A DNA stretch of 64,000 nt, from the NCBI GenBank assembly GCA_946478755.1, contig CAMLDJ010000001.1:14964-78963 (forward strand), written 5' to 3'. This DNA comes from an uncultured Pedobacter sp. (GTDB taxonomy: Bacteria > Bacteroidota > Bacteroidia > Sphingobacteriales > Sphingobacteriaceae). Shown piece by piece: positions 45,457 through 54,268 of this stretch; position 1 is the first letter of the stretch, and each line of letters opens with the position of its first letter. The position numbers and the translations under genes are program-made. Below the pieces are notes generated by a model, which was not told the DNA's origin, made no database searches, and was given only the letters and a program-made list of their open reading frames with translations.

Positions 45457-45642
45457 CTATTTCTTCTCCGGAGGAGTATTAACAATCTCTCCAAATTCAT
45501 TTACCCATGCCATCATACTTTCCAGATCACCTCCTGTAGAATTTTGCTGACGTTCTTGTTTGCGTTGTTCTTTATCTTCTTTTTTCTTTTGTCTGTTCTT
45601 TTCCAGTTGCTTCTTCATGAAGGTAGCCTGAGATTTAGCCAT
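45457..45642 (-). CDS. Small basic Lys/Glu-rich protein (Bacteroidota conserved)
   Basis: A 61-residue highly charged protein. It starts MAKSQATFMKKQLEKNRQKKK, continues as a Lys/Arg/Glu/Gln-rich helix and ends with GGDLESMMAWVNEFGEIVNTPP. From memory this resembles the N-terminal extension and linker found ahead of cold-shock domains in Bacteroidota proteins, here standing alone without the cold-shock domain. The abundance of basic residues suggests RNA or ribosome binding, which is inference. It is preceded by 237 bp and followed by a stem-loop. Confidence 0.75.
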   Translation of the reverse strand: MAKSQATFMKKQLEKNRQKKKEDKEQRKQERQQNSTGGDLESMMAWVNEFGEIVNTPPEKK

Positions 45643-45879
45643 AAATTCAATGTATTAGTTAAAAAATAACTTTTCTCTGCTCTTACCTGTTGTAGCCTGC
45701 AACATGATGCTCTGATCATTGGGCGAAATATAATTTAATTCCGGGTTGGTAACGGATCAGCAACCAGTAGAATTTGAAACCCAATTGAAGGATCAATTGG
45801 CAAGTAATATGAAGAGAATAGTAATGATTATTCCGTTTTGTGCAAATATACTAAAATTTTAGCTAAAAACGATAGGTGT

Positions 45880-46449
45880 TTACTTTGCTAAAGTTACCGT
45901 ATATGTTATTGCGGCCCTTACTTGCATAACAGTAGTGGTAGCTGTTTTAGCTTTAACCAGCACATTGTAATGGCTGGCTCCATCCGTTAGGTAAGACTTA
46001 AGAACGTCAGCACGAACAACGGGACTTAACGCAAGTGCGCCAAGTATGGACGGCGAGGAAATAGCGGTATTAGCGATCTCTTCCTGTTGGGCTCCTGTTG
46101 CAATCTGGAACTTTATCGTTTCAAGGTTTCCGAAATTATTCTTGGCATCTACAGAATCTTCAGGAATTAAACCTAAAGCCATATCGAGGCTCTTAAGTTT
46201 AACTGAGCTAACATTGGAAACGTCAAAATTATTTACCTGTTTATGGATCTCATCCGAAAGATTTACAATAGGGCTAATATCTGGTATGGTGGTCGTACTG
46301 GTGATGCTGCTTAATACAGGAATGTCAAAGAGAACGGTGTCGGTAACAACCACATCACGCTGGATACTTTCTGATATCTTGTTGCATGAAATCGTACAGG
46401 TAATGGTAAGCGAAAGCAAGATTATAAACAGGGCAGTAGTTTTCATCAT
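45880..46449 (-). CDS. Lipoprotein of unknown function
   Basis: A 189-residue protein with a clear lipoprotein signal: hydrophobic stretch, then TISCNK with Cys22. The start could equally be the second Met. The mature part is Ser/Thr/Val/Ala-rich with alternating hydrophobic residues, suggesting a beta-rich domain, and ends VMQVRAAITYTVTLAK. I do not recognise the family. It probably sits in the outer or inner membrane facing the periplasm. No neighbour on the same strand is close enough to suggest an operon. Confidence 0.75.
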   Translation of the reverse strand: MMKTTALFIILLSLTITCTISCNKISESIQRDVVVTDTVLFDIPVLSSITSTTTIPDISPIVNLSDEIHKQVNNFDVSNVSSVKLKSLDMALGLIPEDSVDAKNNFGNLETIKFQIATGAQQEEIANTAISSPSILGALALSPVVRADVLKSYLTDGASHYNVLVKAKTATTTVMQVRAAITYTVTLAK

Positions 46450-46803
46450 GTTGCAAGTTAGTCATATTTATACCAGCAAAGGTTCCATTTAAATTTTAGA
46501 TAATCAACTTTTAGAGGTTCTATTTTGATCCCTTAGAACCCAGCTTATATACGATCGCAAAATCTGTCCGACTGATTCAAAATTACCCGAACTTATATAA
46601 AATTTGGCACTTTATCTGCCAAAAATTATATTCTGTCTTAATATTTAATTATTTGTAATCCAGAATGGTTAATTGATTTTTGCTGAATTTATAATTTATA
46701 TGGAAATTGCCTCATGCAGGGAATCTAAGACTAAAATGTAAAATTATATTTTGTTTGATAGTTATATCCGCTGTATGACAGTTATTTATGTCGCTTATGT
46801 AAA
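46450..46803. other. Intergenic region, nothing recognised
   Basis: A 354-bp AT-rich stretch between two minus-strand genes. No open frame of note, repeat or hairpin with T-run was seen. It presumably holds the promoter of the lipoprotein gene. Confidence 0.5.
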
Positions 46804-47055
46804 TTAGTACTGTTGCCTATTATAAGCTGCAGAAAAATCAGTTCTCATGGCTTTAAAACGTTCCACTACTGTGGCGATAAATGCTTCATCAAGGATCTGA
46901 AAAATTTCATTCACTCCTCCTCCGCTTAGATCTAACTCTGATAATTTATAACTCTGTTCAAGTGTTCCCTGTTCAAATTTGATAATGTATTTCTGGTTCA
47001 TGTTGAACAAGGTGATCTTGCATTCCGGGTGTGGTAGTTCTGCTATTACTCTCAT
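46804..47055 (-). CDS. Small conserved protein of unknown function
   Basis: About 83 residues from the ATG at 47055 (MRVIAELPHPECKITLFNMNQKY). The frame could be extended to 47079, but those codons lie inside the terminator of the upstream peptidase gene, so the shorter start is preferred. It has no signal peptide or membrane helix. The sequence alternates beta-strand-like segments and ends in an amphipathic helix (EAFIATVVERFKAMRTDF). It looks like a small cytoplasmic protein seen in Bacteroidota, but the function is not recognised. Confidence 0.7.
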   Translation of the reverse strand: MRVIAELPHPECKITLFNMNQKYIIKFEQGTLEQSYKLSELDLSGGGVNEIFQILDEAFIATVVERFKAMRTDFSAAYNRQQY

Positions 47056-47066
47056 GTGTTTGGTGA

Positions 47067-47096
47067 TTAAAAAGGCCACCTGACGGAGGTGGCTTT
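47067..47096 (-). terminator. Rho-independent terminator of the S46 peptidase gene
   Basis: Reading the minus strand, AAGCCACC pairs with GGTGGCCT around a short loop and is followed by T5. It lies 25 bases past the peptidase stop and just before the ATG of the next minus-strand gene. Confidence 0.85.
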
Positions 47097-47120
47097 CCGA
47101 TTGTTTATAATGTATTTGTG

Positions 47121-49301
47121 TTAAATTTTTACCCCTATTTCTTTCAAAAGGAAGTACGCTTTGTCGATTTTTGAGGCTACCCAGAGTACATAACGAATAT
47201 CGACTCCAATAGACCGGCTATAGCTTTCATTCCAGGCGTAATCATTAATTGTTGCACCATAAGCACGGTCAAAGTTTACGCCGATCAGCTCTCCCTGAGC
47301 ATTCATCACAGGAGAGCCCGAGTTGCCACCGGTAGTGTCCAGATTATAAAGAAAGCCAACAGGGACATCTTTAAGGTCTTTTTTCACAAAGGGACCAAAG
47401 TCCCTGGCGCCCCACAATGCCCTGATTTGTGCCGGATAGTCGAATTCGGGATTTCCTGTTGTTCCTTTTTCTAATATCCCTTTTATCGTCGTATAGGGGC
47501 GCATATAGGATGCGTCCGCCGGCCAATACCCTCGTACATAGCCGTAAGTCAGCCGTAAAGTGCTGTTCGCATCGGGTATAAAGTCCTTTTTCAGAAACTT
47601 CTCTTTTACGTTTACATAATCGCCCATCAATTTGTTTAGTATTCCATCTCTGCGGTCTTTTTCAGGTTTTAACTCCGCTATTTGAGCGGCTATGTCTTTT
47701 TCAAAGGATAAAAATCCATCCGTATAGTTGCCAATTCCTTTTGCCGAACCAAGAAGGGTATGGTATACGTAACTGGTATCGGTAAGTTTGCTGCTGCTAA
47801 AAACGTGGTTTACAAAGTCGTCAATAGTCTTTTCCTGGTCTGCCAGCTTGCCAGTAATTTTATTTACAGCATTTACCGGTTGTTCTCGGGAAAAAATCGA
47901 AGCGTCAATAAGCATCCTTTTAAAGATCTTCCTGTCAGCATCCATATCACAGGCTTCATAAATTCCTGCTAAAAACTGCTTTAAACGTGGCTTGTTTTCA
48001 GTAAAGAAGGATTGCCTTTGGCTGTCAGGTTGTGCATCCAGTGCCGCTTTGAACACATTAATGTTTTTGGATATACCTAGCAGGCTGGTAGAATTGTAAA
48101 TCTGTGTGAACCACAAATCTCGTTTTGCATCGCCATTAATTAGCTGATAAAGGTGATCTATGTCAGTCATTAAACTCCCGTAACGTGCTTTAACATCAAC
48201 GTTGCTATTGATGAATTTAGCCAAGGCAGCATCTTCATTTTTTTTTTGTGAAATCAGGTCTATTCCTTTCAATCCCTGCAGTTTGCCTCTGTAATTTTTC
48301 AGCACATTGGCATTTCTTTTTATTCTGGTGGCCAGTTTAATTTCAGTAGCCTTATCTTTCTTACCTGCATTTTCCATCGCTGTATTTTGGAAATCATATA
48401 GGTCGGATACATAAGGCAGTAGAAATTGCTGCTGGTACTCGATGAACTGAGCGGGGCGGTGACGGAACGTACGGCCCGGATAACCTAAAATAAATACAAA
48501 ATCCTCTTCATTCGTTCCGTTAGGATTTACTTTCAGGAATTTTTTGGGCGTATAAGGGATATTATTTTTTGCATATTTGGCAGGAGACCCATCCGGAGCT
48601 ACGTAGGCGCGCATGAAAGAAAAGTCGCCGGTGTGCCGCGGCCATACCCAATTGTCCGTTTCGCCACCATACTCACCAATCTGCCGGTTTGGAACGTATA
48701 CCAGTCTTACATCCTGGATGGTTTTATACCTGAACAGAACATACGTTTTTCCAATAAACATTTCGGATACTTCTGCCTGTATGGAGGGGTCTTTTTTTTC
48801 CGCTTCAACCACCACATTTTTGATTGCATCATTGATTAGTTTTAATCGTGATGATGGATCAGTTATTTGCGCTACAGCACCCAGGATACGGTCCGATACA
48901 TCTTCATAACTATCAGTAATACGGCAGGTTAATCCTTTTGCTTCAATTTCCTGTTCATGTGTGTTGGCCACAAACCCCTTGGTCAGGTAATCGTGTTCCG
49001 GCGTACTCGCACGTTGAACAGCGCTAAAAGCACAGTGGTGATTGGTGATGATCAGCCCCTGATTAGAGATAAAAGATCCGGTGCATCCGCCAACATTAAC
49101 CAGTGCATCAACAAGACTGGTGCCATTAGGATTGTAGATTTCATTCTGGCTGATCTTCAGACCTGCTTTTTTTAAATCAAGTTTGTGCAGCTCACTTAAG
49201 GGGAACATACCTTCTTCCCAGGGCTTATAGCCGGATTGCAGCAGGCCAACAGTGAGCAATGAGCACGTTAGCAAAGAAGTGATTAGCGTTTTTTTATTCA
49301 T
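47121..49301 (-). CDS. S46 family dipeptidyl-peptidase, DPP11-like
   Basis: About 726 residues from the ATG at 49301, which opens a classical signal peptide (MNKKTLITSLLTCSLL); an upstream ATG at 49352 would add 17 residues before it. SNQGLIITNHHCAF holds the catalytic His89, DNWVWPRHTGDF is the S46 substrate-site block, and GGNSGSPV supplies nucleophile Ser661. Arg679 lies 18 residues after the Ser, in NFDR. This is the spacing between Ser655 and Arg673 in Porphyromonas DPP11, which gives preference for Asp/Glu at P1; DPP7 has Gly there. It releases dipeptides from oligopeptides in the periplasm. It ends at its own terminator. Confidence 0.93.
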   Translation of the reverse strand: MNKKTLITSLLTCSLLTVGLLQSGYKPWEEGMFPLSELHKLDLKKAGLKISQNEIYNPNGTSLVDALVNVGGCTGSFISNQGLIITNHHCAFSAVQRASTPEHDYLTKGFVANTHEQEIEAKGLTCRITDSYEDVSDRILGAVAQITDPSSRLKLINDAIKNVVVEAEKKDPSIQAEVSEMFIGKTYVLFRYKTIQDVRLVYVPNRQIGEYGGETDNWVWPRHTGDFSFMRAYVAPDGSPAKYAKNNIPYTPKKFLKVNPNGTNEEDFVFILGYPGRTFRHRPAQFIEYQQQFLLPYVSDLYDFQNTAMENAGKKDKATEIKLATRIKRNANVLKNYRGKLQGLKGIDLISQKKNEDAALAKFINSNVDVKARYGSLMTDIDHLYQLINGDAKRDLWFTQIYNSTSLLGISKNINVFKAALDAQPDSQRQSFFTENKPRLKQFLAGIYEACDMDADRKIFKRMLIDASIFSREQPVNAVNKITGKLADQEKTIDDFVNHVFSSSKLTDTSYVYHTLLGSAKGIGNYTDGFLSFEKDIAAQIAELKPEKDRRDGILNKLMGDYVNVKEKFLKKDFIPDANSTLRLTYGYVRGYWPADASYMRPYTTIKGILEKGTTGNPEFDYPAQIRALWGARDFGPFVKKDLKDVPVGFLYNLDTTGGNSGSPVMNAQGELIGVNFDRAYGATINDYAWNESYSRSIGVDIRYVLWVASKIDKAYFLLKEIGVKI

Positions 49302-49667
49302 CAGTGTTTTATAAGTTAGTGACCAGATAGAACGCATTGTAGCTGAAGACAATGGTCGTTAAAATCCCCAAATCTAAAATTTTATTCTGAGTGTTTGTTA
49401 CCCTTTAATTTCGGCAGCGCTTGGTTCTGCCCCAAATTAATAGCGGTTGGACATTTCTGAGCGCCGCCCAGGTGCCGTTCGGCGAACGATCGGCTATCTT
49501 TTGTTGAAGCGCTCATACAGATGTTAAACGGATGTTGTATGAACAATCTGGTATACAGGGGGACTTACAAGTGTCAAGTGCATTTTATGTACGGCTAAAA
49601 ACATGACAGCTGTCTGAACGTTTATAGACAAGACATTATTATTTTTGCTTTGTAATCGTAAAAAGAA
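49302..49667. other. Divergent intergenic region
   Basis: A 366-bp gap between the divergent S46 peptidase and GAF-reductase genes. It contains short GC-rich palindromic bits (for example GTTCGGCGAAC near 49487) and a candidate plus-strand -7 element near 49640. No gene seen. Confidence 0.5.
49640..49647 (+). promoter_or_regulatory. Candidate Bacteroidota -7 promoter element
   Basis: TATTTTTG matches the TAnnTTTG -7 consensus of Bacteroidota sigma-ABfr promoters and ends 20 bases before the ATG of the GAF reductase. No convincing -33 TTG was found at the right spacing, so support is weak. Confidence 0.3.
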
Positions 49668-50144
49668 ATGGCAGAGGATTTAACAATCATAAAAAACGTC
49701 AATAAGGAAGTTCAATATAAAACTTTGATTCCCCAAATTCAGGCACTGATTAGTGGAGAGGAAGACCGGATTGCTAACCTGGCCAATGTTGCTGCAGCCC
49801 TAAAGGAGCAGTTTGAGTGGTTTTGGGTGGGGTTTTATCTGGTTAAAGGGGAAGAGCTGGTTCTCGGGCCTTTCCAGGGGCCTGTTGCCTGTACAAGAAT
49901 AAGAAAAGGAATGGGTGTTTGTGGTGCATCATGGCAGCAGAAGGAAATTTTAATCGTGCCGGATGTCGATCTGTTTCCCGGGCATATTGCTTGTGCATCG
50001 GCTTCCAGGTCCGAAATTGTGCTACCCTTGTACAGCGGACAAGAAGTGATTGGCGTCCTGGATGTAGATAGTCAATATCTTTCTCATTTTGATGAGGTTG
50101 ACAAAAAATATCTAAAGGAAATAATTAGCTTACTGGATGTCTAA
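49668..50144 (+). CDS. msrC: Free methionine-(R)-sulfoxide reductase (GAF domain)
   Basis: A 158-residue single GAF-domain protein. It has the three cysteines of fRMsr: Cys75 (GPVACTRI), Cys85 (MGVCGASW) and Cys109 (HIACASASRSEI). Their spacing equals that of Escherichia coli Cys84, Cys94 and Cys118. It reduces free methionine-R-sulfoxide using thioredoxin, protecting against oxidative damage in the cytoplasm. The stop overlaps the start of the following DNA glycosylase gene by eight bases, which couples two damage-repair functions in one transcript. Confidence 0.94.
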   Translation: MAEDLTIIKNVNKEVQYKTLIPQIQALISGEEDRIANLANVAAALKEQFEWFWVGFYLVKGEELVLGPFQGPVACTRIRKGMGVCGASWQQKEILIVPDVDLFPGHIACASASRSEIVLPLYSGQEVIGVLDVDSQYLSHFDEVDKKYLKEIISLLDV

Positions 50145-50742
50145 ATTACCTTTCTCTTTTTATCAGGATACCACTGTTCACCAGCTTGCTGTCGAACTGT
50201 TGGGTAAGTATCTATACACTTCGTTAAACGGTGAAGTTACCGGAGGCATCATCGTGGAAACCGAGGCGTACAACGGCGTCGAAGATAAAGCTTCACATGC
50301 TTATGGAGGTCGGTTTACCGACAGAACTAAAATCATGTATGGGCATGGGGGCATGTCTTATGTCTACCTGTGTTACGGTATTCATCACCTGTTTAACGTG
50401 GTTACCGCACCTCAGGATACCCCACATGCCGTGTTGATCAGGGGACTGGAGCCGGTAACAGGATTAGATGTTATGCTGCGACGGAGAAATATGCCTGCAC
50501 TAAAACCTAATCTTACAGCAGGTCCTGGTGCCTTGGCTAAAGCCCTCGGAATTGATAAGCAATTAAATGCAAAGGATCTGGGTGGTGAGGAAATATGGAT
50601 TGAAGATAAAGGATTGATATTTAAAGCAGATGATATTGTTGCTTCACCCAGAGTTGGAGTCGACTATGCGGGTGATCATGCCTTGCTGCCCTGGCGCTAT
50701 TATGTAAAAGGAAATAGCTTTGTAAGCAAACCCAATAGCTGA
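50137..50742 (+). CDS. 3-methyladenine DNA glycosylase (AAG/MPG family)
   Basis: A 201-residue protein of the AAG family. IVETEAYNGVEDKASHAYGG contains the catalytic Glu and the strand that inserts into DNA. RTKIMYGHGGMSYVYLCYGIHH and LIRGLEPV are further conserved blocks. It flips out and removes alkylated or deaminated purines such as 3-methyladenine and hypoxanthine. It overlaps the upstream fRMsr gene by eight bases. The length is typical for bacterial members. Confidence 0.94.
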   Translation: MSKLPFSFYQDTTVHQLAVELLGKYLYTSLNGEVTGGIIVETEAYNGVEDKASHAYGGRFTDRTKIMYGHGGMSYVYLCYGIHHLFNVVTAPQDTPHAVLIRGLEPVTGLDVMLRRRNMPALKPNLTAGPGALAKALGIDKQLNAKDLGGEEIWIEDKGLIFKADDIVASPRVGVDYAGDHALLPWRYYVKGNSFVSKPNS

Positions 50743-51168
50743 TTATTTACAAGCCAGATCTGACCTACCTGTCGTCTATTATTTCAGTGAATGGGATATG
50801 TAATAGATAAGACTGCGCCTATAATTAATTTTGCATTTCTTTTCCGTTTATTATGCTTTAATATTGCTTTTCTGTTGCCTGAGCAAAAGGATAGCAAAAG
50901 GATAGCAAAAGGATAGCAAAAGAAAAGCAAAAGAAATATCAGCCCCAGATAGCGCACTGTCTTATCTCTTAGCTATACAAATCGGTGATTTCTGTTTTGT
51001 TTTTTTTGACTTGATTAGGTTATAAATTCAGGATTAATATACTGCTGAAAGAAGAAGACAAGCTCAAACTAAAAACCAAGAAACGACAAGTGTAATTTGC
51101 CAATTTTGTGGATAACAAAATGATGAGCTTGATTTATTTATCCCTGTTTTTTATGGATATTTGAAACA
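50743..51168. other. Intergenic region upstream of kynU with repeats
   Basis: A 426-bp gene-free stretch. It contains five copies of an 11-bp A-tract unit (50882-50936). It also has a perfect 8-bp inverted repeat, CAAGCTCA at 51059-51066 and TGAGCTTG at 51124-51131, 57 bases apart and ending 37 bases before the kynU ATG. The second could be a regulatory site or chance. Confidence 0.6.
50882..50936. repeat. 11-bp tandem repeat, five units
   Basis: Three perfect copies of AGCAAAAGGAT are followed by two copies of AGCAAAAGAAA, 55 bp in all. Each unit holds an A4 tract and the period is close to one DNA turn, so the stretch should be intrinsically curved. Confidence 0.92.
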
Positions 51169-52458
51169 ATGAATTTTGAAAACACGCTAACTTTCGCCCA
51201 GGAAATGGATCAGGCTGATCCGCTGAATCGTTTAAGACAAGATTTTCTTTTCCCTCAGCAAAATAATAAACCTTTTATTTATTTGTGTGGCAATTCTTTA
51301 GGATTGCAACCTAAAGCTGCGCGCAAGGTTTTAGATGAGCAGCTCAACAACTGGCAGAACCTCGCTGTAGAAGGCTGGTTTGAAGGTGAGAGCCCCTGGA
51401 TGTTCTATCATAAAGAACTCAAAGAACTAATGGCACCGCTTGTTGGCGCAAATGCTTCAGAAGTTTGTCCGATGAATACACTGACCGTAAATCTTCACCT
51501 GCTCATGGTTAGCTTTTACAAGCCGAAGCCGGGCAGATTTAAGATCATTATGGAGGCCGGTGCTTTTCCCTCAGATCAATACGCTATAGAAAGCCAGGTC
51601 CGTTTTCATGGCTATGATCCTAAAGATGCAATTATTGAAGTGGCGCCAAGGGAAGGTGAGTATACCCTAAGGACTGCCGATATAACCCATGCCATTACAG
51701 AGAATGGTAATGAAATAGCGCTGGTTTTATTCGGAGGAGTAAATTACTTTACCGGACAGTGGTTTGATATGGAAGCCATCACCAGGGCCGGTCATGACGC
51801 AGGTGCAGTTGTAGGTTTTGACCTGGCACACGCCGCAGGTAATGTTCCCTTGCAGTTGCATGACTGGGATATCGATTTCGCCTGCTGGTGTTCTTACAAA
51901 TATCAAAATTCTGGCCCGGGTGGCATAAGTGGTATTTTTGTTCATGAAAAGCATTTCTCCGATACCACACTGAATCGCTTTGCAGGTTGGTGGGGATACC
52001 AGGAGTTGCAGCGCTTTAAAATGGAAAAGGGTTTTGTGCCTGAAGCGGGAGCTGATGGATGGCAGGTAAGCTGCACGCAAGTGATGCCCATGGCCTTGTA
52101 TTATGCCTCCTTGCAGAGTTTCGAAAAAGCAGGGTTCATGAAGCCACTAAGAGAGAAAAGTAAAACTTTAACTGCTTATTTGTTCTTCATTATTAATGAG
52201 GTGAATAGATTGCTGGGCGAAGAGCAGTACAAGATCATTACTCCGGCTACGGTGGCCGACCGGGGTGCGCAGCTTTCCATCATTGCCAGGCAAAAAGGAA
52301 AGCTAGTTTTTGAACAATTGGTAGCACATCATGTATTGGGCGACTGGCGTGAACCAAACGTAATCAGGTTAAGCCCGGTGCCTTTGTACAATTCTTATGA
52401 AGACATCTATACAACAGGGGCGCTATTGCTCGACATCAGTAAAAAGATCCTGACCTGA
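51169..52458 (+). CDS. kynU: Kynureninase
   Basis: A 429-residue PLP enzyme of the aminotransferase-V fold. LCGNSLGLQPK at about 39-49, FDLAHAAGN at 217-225 and CWCSYKYQNSGPGG give the PLP lysine Lys244 and the surrounding kynureninase signature. It cleaves kynurenine (or 3-hydroxykynurenine) to anthranilate (or 3-hydroxyanthranilate) and alanine, in tryptophan breakdown or quinolinate/NAD synthesis. No other kynurenine-pathway gene is visible nearby. A repeat-containing 426-bp region lies upstream, suggesting it starts its own transcript. Confidence 0.95.
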   Translation: MNFENTLTFAQEMDQADPLNRLRQDFLFPQQNNKPFIYLCGNSLGLQPKAARKVLDEQLNNWQNLAVEGWFEGESPWMFYHKELKELMAPLVGANASEVCPMNTLTVNLHLLMVSFYKPKPGRFKIIMEAGAFPSDQYAIESQVRFHGYDPKDAIIEVAPREGEYTLRTADITHAITENGNEIALVLFGGVNYFTGQWFDMEAITRAGHDAGAVVGFDLAHAAGNVPLQLHDWDIDFACWCSYKYQNSGPGGISGIFVHEKHFSDTTLNRFAGWWGYQELQRFKMEKGFVPEAGADGWQVSCTQVMPMALYYASLQSFEKAGFMKPLREKSKTLTAYLFFIINEVNRLLGEEQYKIITPATVADRGAQLSIIARQKGKLVFEQLVAHHVLGDWREPNVIRLSPVPLYNSYEDIYTTGALLLDISKKILT

Positions 52459-52504
52459 TAGCATTAATCCGTAAATGAATTCCAACCCGAAATGAGAATG
52501 TTAT

Positions 52505-53365
52505 ATGATAAACTATAATCCAAAAGATTGGATAACCTTTATATTTCATGCACATAAGGCGGATACGATCCGTACCTTATGGCCTTTGATGCTTAGCGTT
52601 GCTGTATTTTCTGGATCAATCGCTTTTTTTGAACTGAATTATCTGAAACTTGCGGAAACTACCTATGTAAAAAATATAGGCATGATGCACAGTTTACTTG
52701 GCTTTGTAATCTCTATGCTCCTGGTATTCAGAACCAACACCTCATACGATAGGTGGTGGGAAGGTCGCCGTCAATTAGGACTGTTGACCAATGTAAGCCG
52801 TAACTTCGCCATCAAGATCAAGTCCTTAAAATTAAAACCGGAGCATATAGAGTTTTTTGACTATGCCATTCCCAAATTTGCCTTCGCTATGAAGGAGCAT
52901 TTAAGAGAAAAACAGTATTTTGGGAAAAACAGTGTGCTGATTGAAGTAGATGGTGGTAAGCACATTCCCAATCAGGTAGCGGGAAGGATCTCATCGAGGA
53001 TTTTTGAGTTGCAGTCCAATGGCGAGATCAGTAATGAGCAGCTGATTATACTTAATGGAGATGTTCAGCAGTTTACTGATATATGTGGTGGATGTGAACG
53101 AATTAAAAATACCCCAATCCCTTATTCCTACAGTGCGTTCATTAAGAAGTTTATCTTTATTTATGTCATTACTTTGCCTTTTGGATGGGTGTTTAGTCTG
53201 GGGTATTTTGTAGTGCCAATAGTGCCCTTTATTCTATATGTGCTCGCTAGTTTAGAGTTGATTGCCGAGGAAATTGAAAATCCTTTCGGTGAGGATGCAA
53301 ATGATCTTCCGGTTGATGAGATTTGTAAAAATATAGAAAAACATGTTGGGGAGATTCTAAAATAA
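52505..53365 (+). CDS. Bestrophin-family ion channel
   Basis: A 286-residue membrane protein. MLLVFRTNTSYDRWWEGRR at about 75-93 is the bacterial bestrophin signature, following the first two transmembrane helices; two more helices lie around residues 215-250. Bacterial homologues form pentameric channels (cation-selective in the Klebsiella structure). The gene ends one base before the HDAC-family gene and follows kynU by 46 bases. Physiological role here unknown. Confidence 0.92.
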   Translation: MINYNPKDWITFIFHAHKADTIRTLWPLMLSVAVFSGSIAFFELNYLKLAETTYVKNIGMMHSLLGFVISMLLVFRTNTSYDRWWEGRRQLGLLTNVSRNFAIKIKSLKLKPEHIEFFDYAIPKFAFAMKEHLREKQYFGKNSVLIEVDGGKHIPNQVAGRISSRIFELQSNGEISNEQLIILNGDVQQFTDICGGCERIKNTPIPYSYSAFIKKFIFIYVITLPFGWVFSLGYFVVPIVPFILYVLASLELIAEEIENPFGEDANDLPVDEICKNIEKHVGEILK

Positions 53366-53366
53366 C

Positions 53367-54266
53367 ATGGTAAAAATAGCCTGGCATCCATCATATGCGC
53401 ACCCTTTACCTGAAGGCCATCGGTTTCCAATGCTCAAGTATGAATTGATCCCGGAGCAACTGATCTACGAGGGGTTCATTACCGCAAATCATCTTTTCGC
53501 TCCTGAACCTTTAGCCGAAGATGTGATATTGCTATCGCACGAAAAGGGATACTGGGAACACTTAAAATCGCTGACCTTGCCGGCAAAGGAACAAAGAAGA
53601 ATAGGCTTTCCTTTAAATGAAGGGTTGGTAGAGCGGGAGATCAGGATCGCAAAGGGTACAGTGGATGGCGCTCTGTACGCAAAGGAATATGGTCTGGCAT
53701 TTAACGTTGCCGGTGGGACGCACCATGCGGGAAGCAACTGGGGCGAAGGATTTTGTTTGTTGAACGACCAGGCTATTGCGGCAAACTATTTGTTAAATAG
53801 GGGATTGGCCGACCATATATTAATTATTGATTTAGATGTTCATCAGGGTAATGGAACCGCTGAGATCTTTTACAATGATCCGAGGGTATTTACATTTTCT
53901 ATGCATGGTGATAAGAACTTTCCGTTCAGAAAAGAACAGTCTGATCTTGATATCCCCCTCGAAGATGGCACTGCAGATGAGGCATTTCTGAATAGGTTAA
54001 GTAGCGTGCTTCCAGGGCTTTTAGCCCATCAACCTGATTTTGTATTTTATTTATCCGGAGTTGATGTATTAGAAAGTGATAAATTAGGTAAACTGGCCTT
54101 GAGCAAGGAAGGCTGTAAAGAAAGAGACAGGATGGTATTTCAATTTTGCAAAGACAATCAGCTGCCTGTTCAGGTAAGCATGGGTGGTGGCTATTCACCA
54201 GACATAAAAGATATTGTAGATGCACATTGTCATACATTTAAGATTGGTTTAGATATTTTTGAATAA
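53367..54266 (+). CDS. Histone-deacetylase-family amidohydrolase
   Basis: A 299-residue arginase/HDAC-fold enzyme. NVAGGTHHAGSNWGEGFCLLND supplies His119 and His120. IDLDVHQGNGT supplies zinc ligands Asp157 and His159. LSGVDVLESD supplies Asp233, and MGGGYS near the C-terminus holds the catalytic Tyr region. The GVDVLESD form and short length are closest to class IV-like bacterial deacetylases. It may deacetylate lysines, polyamines or small metabolites; the substrate is unknown. It is two bases upstream of topB, so probably co-transcribed. Confidence 0.9.
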   Translation: MVKIAWHPSYAHPLPEGHRFPMLKYELIPEQLIYEGFITANHLFAPEPLAEDVILLSHEKGYWEHLKSLTLPAKEQRRIGFPLNEGLVEREIRIAKGTVDGALYAKEYGLAFNVAGGTHHAGSNWGEGFCLLNDQAIAANYLLNRGLADHILIIDLDVHQGNGTAEIFYNDPRVFTFSMHGDKNFPFRKEQSDLDIPLEDGTADEAFLNRLSSVLPGLLAHQPDFVFYLSGVDVLESDKLGKLALSKEGCKERDRMVFQFCKDNQLPVQVSMGGGYSPDIKDIVDAHCHTFKIGLDIFE

Positions 54267-54268
54267 TT

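Noticed and set aside
45430..45669. 79-codon plus-strand frame opposite the small charged gene
   Set aside because: It is the antisense of a convincing Lys/Glu-rich gene and is Leu/Phe-rich as expected for its shadow.
47056..47079. Upstream start for the small protein at 46804
   Set aside because: These codons lie within the transcription terminator of the preceding peptidase gene.
49480..49500. GC-rich palindrome near 49487 as a terminator
   Set aside because: No T-run follows on either strand and no gene ends nearby.
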